Source of the DNA: Candidatus Phaeomarinibacter sp.
GTDB lineage: Bacteria > Pseudomonadota > Alphaproteobacteria > CGMCC-115125
DNA length: 11,181 bases
Reading direction: 5' to 3'
Assembly (NCBI GenBank): GCA_028279995.1
Contig: JANQMQ010000192.1
Coordinates: forward strand, 1-11,181
The translations under genes and the position numbers were made by a program. The notes under the pieces were generated by a model. That model saw nothing but the letters and a program-made list of their open reading frames with translations. It was not told the origin of the DNA and searched no databases. Shown here one piece after another: positions 6,657 through 11,181 of the stretch; the stretch's first letter is position 1; every line of letters starts with the position of its first letter.

Positions 6657-6903
6657 CACCTGCGGCCCCGCAAAAAATGCAGAACCATTCTTACGCAGTT
6701 TCATCTGTCATAAAACCACTCACGTGAAGGGTGTAAGGCCCTCAACCAGCCTGTCAAAGCCTGCACCGGCCACACTGCCTGAAACGGGCGTGAGCACCCC
6801 CAAGCTGCCCCTGCGGAAACGTACATTGGTCCGAATCTGCAAGGCGTTCCGGTTTGCAGTCATCTCGCCCAAAAAAATTTTCTGATCTGCGCGATAACCG
6901 CCC

Positions 6904-6947
6904 GCGGCAGGCATCCTGCGGCAGGTGTTTGCGCACAGGCAGCCTGT
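6904..6947. repeat. Cluster of short repeats and dyads downstream of the chemoreceptor gene
   Basis: GCGGCAGG occurs twice as a direct repeat (6904-6911 and 6918-6925). The same bases form an inverted repeat GCAGG-CAT-CCTGC (6907-6919), extendable by two further base pairs past one mismatch. A second, perfect dyad ACAGGC-A-GCCTGT lies at 6935-6947. The cluster begins 44 bp past the chemoreceptor stop on the minus strand. It could fold in RNA or act as a protein site, but no T-run follows the stems directly, so I do not call a terminator. Confidence 0.4.
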
Positions 6948-6991
6948 TGTAGTCCGCGTGATGTGACTCGCTGGCGACCCTTTGCCGGGCG

Positions 6992-8692
6992 CTAGGCCGC
7001 CTGGATCTTGCCAATGAAGTCGTGGATGCTGCGCTTGAGTTGGTCAGAGCGGTCTGAGAGTTCGCCGGCAAGCTCACTCACCGATGCGGATGAGGCTTCT
7101 GTCTGGCGTGTTGCCCGGCTCACTTCCGAAATGTTCTGGACCACATGGTTGGTCCCGTCGGATGCGTCCTGAACATTGCGGCTGATCTCCTGCGTCGCGC
7201 TGCTTTGTTCTTCCATCGCCGCGGCAATGGTCGACATGTTTTCCGTAAGGGAAGTAACGGACTCAGTGATGCGGTTGATGAACCCGGCCGTATCCGTGGT
7301 GTCACCCTGGATACGGTCCACCTGCGTGCGCACCTGTTCTGTGGCCTTTGCTGTCTGGTTCGCGAGGGTCTTCACTTCTGTCGCAACAACGGCAAAGCCC
7401 TTGCCGGCCTCACCGGCCCGCGCCGCCTCAATCGTGGCATTGAGTGCAAGAAGGTTCGTCTGCTCGGCAATGTCCGAAATGATTTCAATGACACTGTTGA
7501 TCTCACCCGCAGAGCTTTCGAGAACGGACATGCGTTCGGCTGTCTGCTGCGAAATGTCCTGCGTTTCCGTCGCCATGCTGTTGATGCCGGACAACTGCTG
7601 GGTGATCTCGCGGATGGAGGCCGTCAGTTCTTCCGTTGCAGCCGACACGCCATTCACATGGTCGCCTGCGTTCTGTGCCGCACTTGAAACATCTTCCGAG
7701 AGCTTCGAAGTTTCATTCGCCACATCATTCATCTCGACGGATGTCTGAGACATCTGCTGGGTTGCCTGCGCGAGAGCGGTCGTCACTTCCTCGGAATCCT
7801 GGCGGAACAAAGCCACGGATTCCTCGATGAGGCGCGCGCGGTCAAGCTGCTTCTTGTCCTCGGCTTCCTTGGCGGCCATCAGCTTATCGTTCTCAACACC
7901 ATTGTCGCGGAACTTGACGAGTGCCTTGGCCATCTGGCCGACCTCATCGCCGCGATTGGTGCCGGCTATGTCCGTTGCCCATTCCTTGCGGACGAGCGCG
8001 TTTGTGGAGGCCACCAGTTCCTGCAGAGGCCGTGAGACCATGAGGATGATGAAGGCGGAGGCGGCCAGGGTTGTCAGAAGTGTCAGCACCATGCCGAACA
8101 GCGAAACCGTGTTGGCAGTGTTGAGGACGCCATTGAGCGTGGAGGACTCAGCGGCGTTCTGTTCACTCAGAAGCGCAATTGCGCCGCCAAAGGCAGCGTC
8201 CATTTCTTCACTGATCCTGGCGTTTTCCTCTGATGCTTCGATCAGACGGGCCATGTCCACACTCTCGGGGAACTGCATGTAGGAGAGTTGCTTGGTGGCA
8301 ATTTCTGAATGCCATTCTTCAAAGGCAGCGGCAAACAGTGAGCCCTGCTCTGTGAGATTGCCGATGCCGTCATAGGCATTGAGGCCGCCGATCAGACGCC
8401 TGGTTTCACCGACGCTTTCAAGGTGCCGGTCGCGGCTGTTCAAATCACCGGAGTTGAGGAACGCGGACATATGCTCGCGGGCAGCGCGGGCATGGCTCTT
8501 CATATCGGAGTAAAAGGACGTGGCCGCCGAGACATTCTCGAACGAGTGCAGCGCCGTGTTGGCGCGCATGACAGCGCTGAATGTTACAACACCGATCACC
8601 AGGTTGATGGCGACAATCACCCCGAGCGAAGCCAGCAACTTCACCTTGATCGATGTATTGTTGAAACTCTGAAAATACTTTGCGTCGAACAT
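6992..8692 (-). CDS. Methyl-accepting chemotaxis protein (transmembrane chemoreceptor)
   Basis: This 566-residue receptor has a short cytoplasmic start, TM1 at about 19-41, a mostly helical periplasmic domain at 43-194 (four-helix-bundle type, not Cache), and TM2 at about 195-219. A HAMP domain from 220 to about 273 has the conserved Pro (P222) and DEVG segment, followed by a long coiled-coil signalling domain. The kinase-contact tip at about 402-435 has the near-invariant run from [10 protein letters not shown] to GFAVVATEV, which binds CheA and CheW. There is no C-terminal CheR-docking pentapeptide. Start: an upstream TTG at 8696-8698 is possible, but ATG 8690-8692 has a better spacing (9 nt) from the GGGGG at 8702-8706. 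It follows the secreted sensor gene by 38 nt, so the two are probably co-transcribed. Confidence 0.95.
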   Translation of the reverse strand: MFDAKYFQSFNNTSIKVKLLASLGVIVAINLVIGVVTFSAVMRANTALHSFENVSAATSFYSDMKSHARAAREHMSAFLNSGDLNSRDRHLESVGETRRLIGGLNAYDGIGNLTEQGSLFAAAFEEWHSEIATKQLSYMQFPESVDMARLIEASEENARISEEMDAAFGGAIALLSEQNAAESSTLNGVLNTANTVSLFGMVLTLLTTLAASAFIILMVSRPLQELVASTNALVRKEWATDIAGTNRGDEVGQMAKALVKFRDNGVENDKLMAAKEAEDKKQLDRARLIEESVALFRQDSEEVTTALAQATQQMSQTSVEMNDVANETSKLSEDVSSAAQNAGDHVNGVSAATEELTASIREITQQLSGINSMATETQDISQQTAERMSVLESSAGEINSVIEIISDIAEQTNLLALNATIEAARAGEAGKGFAVVATEVKTLANQTAKATEQVRTQVDRIQGDTTDTAGFINRITESVTSLTENMSTIAAAMEEQSSATQEISRNVQDASDGTNHVVQNISEVSRATRQTEASSASVSELAGELSDRSDQLKRSIHDFIGKIQAA

Positions 8693-8730
8693 AATCAAGT
8701 ACCCCCGAACCTTGCAGGTCCGCTAAAAAT

Positions 8731-9414
8731 TTATAGTTGGCTGGCTGAAGTGCGGCGCCGCAGTTCAGAAAGATTGACCTCGACGGTCACCGCGCCGATC
8801 GCCTGCGTTCCCGTCGCATCGGCAACGGTCATGTTGACCTGTGTCCGCCAGATGCCCAGCGCGTCATCAAACTCCGGTTCGTCCACGAAGATCGCATCCG
8901 GTGCTACCGGGTATGTCTTCTGAAACTTGGCCTCGTCACCCTGCCAGTAGTCAGACGTGATGTTGCTCTGGCCCACATTCAGCCCGTTGGAATCGACGAC
9001 GAAAATCTCCGTATAAAGACCAACAGCCTGTGCCTGCACCCGCGTCAGATAGGAGGAGAGGGGGTTGGTCAGTGTCGCGGCAATGAGCGGCTGGTTGTCT
9101 GCCTTGCGCTCGGCCCGCCATTTATCATCGAGTGCAACAATTTCATCCTCGCCCATCCCGCCATACTTATTGTTCTGGTTGGCAATGGACGCGCGGACGA
9201 TCTCCGTATCGATGAATTTCTTGAGGTCCGAAATGACCCCTGGCGTCACGTCTGCTGCGGACGGCACAGGGGGTGCTGCTTCTTCAGTCTCAGCGATTGG
9301 ATCCGGCTCGACACCGGTCTGCGCTTCCTGTGCAGAGGCGCTGGCGGCCAGAAATCCGGTGCCGGCAAGCACAAGCGCGCCGATAGATGACATCCATTTA
9401 GGGTTCAGTTTCAC
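8731..9414 (-). CDS. Secreted PDC/Cache-type sensor domain protein
   Basis: This is a 227-residue protein from GTG 9412-9414. The n-region (KLNPK) and hydrophobic core (SSIGALVLAGTGFLA) end at ASASA/Q, a signal peptidase I type site near residue 28. An acidic, Pro/Ala-rich linker follows. The rest is a single PDC-like sensor domain with a helical start, the strand TEIFVVDSNGLNVGQS, the segment SDYWQGDEAKFQKTY, and a closing pair of strands around GAVTVEVNLSEL. No C-terminal membrane segment or signalling domain is present, so it appears to be a free periplasmic ligand binder. Such domains bind amino acids, organic acids and other small molecules in chemoreceptors and histidine kinases. It precedes the chemoreceptor by 38 nt and may supply that receptor with a sensing module in trans; this partnership is inference. 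Longer upstream starts would bury the signal peptide. Confidence 0.85.
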   Translation of the reverse strand: MKLNPKWMSSIGALVLAGTGFLAASASAQEAQTGVEPDPIAETEEAAPPVPSAADVTPGVISDLKKFIDTEIVRASIANQNNKYGGMGEDEIVALDDKWRAERKADNQPLIAATLTNPLSSYLTRVQAQAVGLYTEIFVVDSNGLNVGQSNITSDYWQGDEAKFQKTYPVAPDAIFVDEPEFDDALGIWRTQVNMTVADATGTQAIGAVTVEVNLSELRRRTSASQL

Positions 9415-9420
9415 AGTGAA

Positions 9421-9426
9421 TTCCTC
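9421..9426 (-). promoter_or_regulatory. Ribosome binding site fixing the GTG start of the PDC sensor gene
   Basis: The minus strand reads GAGGAA, 6 nt before GTG at 9412-9414. This places translation start directly before the signal peptide and argues against the longer frame reaching to 9561. Confidence 0.7.
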
Positions 9427-9451
9427 ACGCCAGACGACAGACCGGAGGTCC

Positions 9452-9489
9452 GGGGGCATCGCGATGACACTGGGTCGTGAAATGCCCCC
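9452..9489. repeat. 8-bp inverted repeat in the leader of the PDC sensor gene
   Basis: GGGGGCAT (9452-9459) and ATGCCCCC (9482-9489) are perfect inverted copies separated by 22 bp. They lie 38-75 bp upstream of the sensor start codon. In RNA they could form an 8-bp GC-rich stem in the 5' leader; in DNA they could be a spaced operator. No recognised riboswitch consensus is visible. Confidence 0.45.
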
Positions 9490-9577
9490 CAACCGCGCTG
9501 GACTATTGGCCGCGGAATTCAAAAAATGCCTTAACGGAGAGGCGTTTTCCGCAGATCGCACACGCTTGGCGGGAAAG

Positions 9578-9607
9578 AAAAAGGGTGTGTTAGGTTGTAT
9601 TCAACCT
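9578..9607 (-). terminator. Weak terminator-like hairpin after the SDR gene
   Basis: AGGTTG (9592-9597) and CAACCT (9602-9607) form a perfect 6-bp stem with a 4-nt loop, 17 nt past the SDR stop on the minus strand. A run of five T (minus strand, 9578-9582), then C and TTT, follows after a 9-nt gap. Short stem, low GC and wide gap make this a marginal rho-independent terminator, but it is the best candidate separating the GST-SDR unit from the sensor-chemoreceptor unit. Confidence 0.35.
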
Positions 9608-9624
9608 GCGCGTGAAAGGCCTGC

Positions 9625-10452
9625 CTAGGAGTCGTCGCCGGCCTCATACCGTTCCGCGATCTGTGCGCCGATCTGGCCGCCCAGTTCAAACAGCTGTTCG
9701 GCATCGGCGTGCCGCATCTTCGCAAGGTCCAGTTCAACGCCTGACGCAAACACAAGTTCCGGCACATTGTTGGTGACGGCATCCAGAATGGCCTTTGCGC
9801 AATCCATCGGATCATCACCGCCCTCGATCGCATCGTCCGACTTGCCGCGCGTCGAGCCATCAGCCGTGAACGCGTTGCGGGACACATTCGTGGCCACCGA
9901 CCCCGGCAGCACATTGGTGACATTGATGTTGTGCCGGGCCTGAACCTCCGTCCTCAGCGCATCCATGTAGCCGATGAGGCCATGCTTGGCCGCGGCATAG
10001 GCTGTTCGCAGAGGGGGACCGAACCGCCCGGCAACTGAACTGATGGCAATGATATGCGCGCCACCTGCTTCGACCATCTTCGGGAGCTGCAGTTGGGTCA
10101 GCCAGATCGGGGCGATCAGGTCAATGTTGATCAGGTCTGTATAGACCTGCGGCTTTGTGTGAATGGCAAGGCTGCGCTGGCTGACACCCGCGTTGTTGAC
10201 CAGCACGTCGACGCGTCCCGTCCAAGCCCATGCCTGCTCGACAATCTTCTCGAGGGCGCCGAAGTCCGTCGTTTCAAAGGGCAGAATGTGTGACTCTGTT
10301 GGCAGCGCATCTGCCACGGCCTTGAGCGCATCCACACGCCGGCCGGAAAGAATGATACGCGCGCCCTGTTCGGCAAACACCTTTGCCACGGCTTCGCCAA
10401 TGCCCGAGGAAGCGCCGGTCACCCAAACGGTTTTGTCTTTGAAGTCGGTCAT
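9625..10452 (-). CDS. Classical short-chain dehydrogenase/reductase (SDR)
   Basis: This 275-residue protein has an intact classical SDR active site: TGASSGIG at residues 12-19, NNAG at 86-89, catalytic S139, and Y152 with K156 in YAAAK. Basic residues R38 and R39 after the second strand (SGRR) favour NADP(H) as cofactor. It oxidises or reduces an alcohol/carbonyl pair on an unknown substrate; the overall pattern resembles DHRS7-like and general SDR oxidoreductases. The C-terminal 60 residues extend beyond the core and end in an acidic tail. Start ATG 10450-10452 is supported by AGGAA at 10458-10462 on the minus strand with 5-nt spacing. It follows the GST-family gene by 37 nt on the same strand, so the two are probably one transcriptional unit. 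It contrasts with the degenerate SDR at 2832-3620. Confidence 0.93.
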   Translation of the reverse strand: MTDFKDKTVWVTGASSGIGEAVAKVFAEQGARIILSGRRVDALKAVADALPTESHILPFETTDFGALEKIVEQAWAWTGRVDVLVNNAGVSQRSLAIHTKPQVYTDLINIDLIAPIWLTQLQLPKMVEAGGAHIIAISSVAGRFGPPLRTAYAAAKHGLIGYMDALRTEVQARHNINVTNVLPGSVATNVSRNAFTADGSTRGKSDDAIEGGDDPMDCAKAILDAVTNNVPELVFASGVELDLAKMRHADAEQLFELGGQIGAQIAERYEAGDDS

Positions 10453-10489
10453 GAAATTTCCTGTCTGCGAGAATTCTGGTTTGAGTGTG

Positions 10490-11181
10490 TCAGGCGCTTC
10501 GGGCCGCCACGCGTTCGAGCGAGGAGCCGCGGATCTTCTGGCAAGTATGCAGGATCGCGGTCACCGCACCAATGGGGCCACCGGATGGGACCTCGTCATG
10601 AAAGTTCGGGTCCGCATCCAGCCGGTCAAACCAGCGACCAACGGCTGGGTGCAGCCGATGTAGCGGATATGTCGAACTGATCAGCCGTCGTGAGTAGATG
10701 TACCACGCGATATCGACCACGCTGACGTCATCGCCCAGCAGGTAGGTGCGTGTGGACAGCAGGTCGTCGAACTCGTCGAGTTGTTTCTGAAAATTCCGGA
10801 AGGCCCGCGCGGCCTGGTCATCCGTGACGCTGCCATGAGTGATGATGTCACGCCAGAATTTCAGTTCGGCCTGCTTGTGCGCATCGACTTCACCTTCCAC
10901 TGTTCCCGTGCCGAAGTCTTCATAGGCTTTCAGGTCCTTCTCGGGCCGCTTGGTGAGGAAGGAGGGAAACACAAACCGCATGGTCAGTGCGCGGATATCA
11001 AGATGCAGATCATCCTCCGCTTTCAGCATGGCCTTGATGGTATCCGCCTTGTCCGCCGGTATCAGCGCCGGGGTGGGGAACGCCGCGTCCAGATACTCAA
11101 GGATGTCGTTGCTCTCGATGATGACCTTGCCGTCGTGAACAAGGGTCGGCACCAGCCCGCGCGGATTGATGCCCATATACC
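10490..11181 (-). CDS. Glutathione S-transferase family protein (5' end outside window)
   Basis: The frame ends at TGA 10490-10492 and stays open to the right edge, giving about 229 codons. The first visible residues, YMGINPRGLVPTLVHDG, correspond to the middle of a GST thioredoxin domain, including the cis-proline of VPTL. The Met there is therefore internal and roughly 50 N-terminal residues, with the catalytic Ser/Cys/Tyr, are missing. IIESNDILEYLD carries the E-S pair that holds the glutathione gamma-glutamyl group. The C-terminal domain is all helical and contains SVVD, the N-capping box conserved in GST folds, within LLGDDVSVVDIAWYI. Length (about 280 residues in full) is somewhat above the usual 200-230. 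Likely glutathione conjugation or glutathione-dependent lyase or isomerase chemistry in the cytoplasm; the substrate is unknown. It is the first visible gene of a unit with the SDR. Confidence 0.9.
   Translation of the reverse strand, partial: YMGINPRGLVPTLVHDGKVIIESNDILEYLDAAFPTPALIPADKADTIKAMLKAEDDLHLDIRALTMRFVFPSFLTKRPEKDLKAYEDFGTGTVEGEVDAHKQAELKFWRDIITHGSVTDDQAARAFRNFQKQLDEFDDLLSTRTYLLGDDVSVVDIAWYIYSRRLISSTYPLHRLHPAVGRWFDRLDADPNFHDEVPSGGPIGAVTAILHTCQKIRGSSLERVAARSA

Larger units (their letters stand above)
6589..6991. other. 403-bp non-coding gap upstream of the P450 gene
   Basis: Both flanking genes run leftward, so this stretch should contain the end of the chemoreceptor transcript and the P450 promoter. 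I see no convincing coding sequence: the 64-codon frame at 6720-6914 lacks a good ribosome site and a recognisable protein. A run of seven A at about 6871-6877 reads as seven T on the minus strand, but no stem sits directly before it, so a rho-independent terminator is not supported. ATGACA on the minus strand near 6714-6719 resembles a -35 but has no matching -10. Three small dyads are listed separately. Confidence 0.6.

Noticed and set aside
6720..6914. 64-codon frame on the minus strand in the gap before the P450
   Set aside because: No good ribosome site, no recognisable protein and low-complexity composition; probably chance.
7145..7748. Two overlapping long plus-strand frames inside the chemoreceptor
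   Set aside because: Antisense to the highly conserved receptor tip; their residues only mirror its codon pattern.
8693..8698. TTG start of the chemoreceptor two codons upstream
   Set aside because: The GGGGG ribosome-site candidate is only 3 nt from TTG but 9 nt from ATG 8690-8692, so the ATG is preferred; the difference is minor.
9415..9561. Upstream start for the PDC sensor protein
   Set aside because: It would add 49 residues ahead of a normal signal peptide; GAGGAA 6 nt before GTG 9412-9414 explains the start.
1..11181. Mobile elements, CRISPR arrays, tRNA/rRNA genes, anti-phage systems
   Set aside because: I found no transposase, integrase, terminal repeats, regular spacer arrays, RNA genes or recognised defence genes anywhere in the window.

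Overview
The window is GC-rich (about 60%), dense, protein-coding DNA from a Gram-negative bacterium. The exported proteins, the alphaproteobacterial-style chemoreceptor (tip near residues 402-435, no C-terminal CheR-docking pentapeptide) and the mix of catabolic oxidoreductases suggest a free-living, probably marine or soil, alphaproteobacterium. A Parvibaculum-like or related lineage is a guess only. I see no tRNA, rRNA, CRISPR array, insertion sequence, integrase or phage gene.

Layout. Left edge (1-399, +): the C-terminal end of a GMC flavin oxidoreductase. It converges on a TetR-family repressor gene (396-1025, -), and the two stop codons overlap inside a 10-bp palindrome. A 124-bp divergent regulatory region (1026-1149) carries a TTGACA-type promoter for the rightward operon, overlapped by two tandem 16-bp dyads spaced exactly 18 bp apart. 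These are the likely TetR operators. The rightward operon (1150-5200, +) has four tightly packed genes: a class A FAD aromatic hydroxylase-like monooxygenase; an SDR-fold protein with a degenerate active site, coupled by an ATGA overlap; a 150-residue four-helix membrane protein; and a fumarylacetoacetate-hydrolase (FAH) family protein with a signal peptide.

The right half is all on the - strand. A cytochrome P450 (5221-6588) converges on the operon. A 403-bp non-coding gap (6589-6991) with several small dyads follows. Next comes a chemoreceptor (6992-8692), preceded in the same probable operon by a secreted PDC/Cache-type sensor protein (8731-9414). Further upstream are a classical SDR (9625-10452) and a GST-family gene that runs off the right edge (10490-11181).

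How the genes may work together (inference): GMC oxidase, FAD hydroxylase, P450, two SDRs, an FAH-like C-C hydrolase and a GST are what one expects in a locus that oxidises an aromatic, terpenoid or other hydrophobic compound. The TetR protein would sense the substrate. The PDC protein plus chemoreceptor could sense a ligand and direct swimming, though their link to the catabolic genes rests only on proximity. The less ordinary points are the TetR-controlled quartet (hydroxylase, atypical SDR, small membrane protein, exported FAH protein) and the secreted-sensor/chemoreceptor pair. The substrate cannot be read from the sequence.
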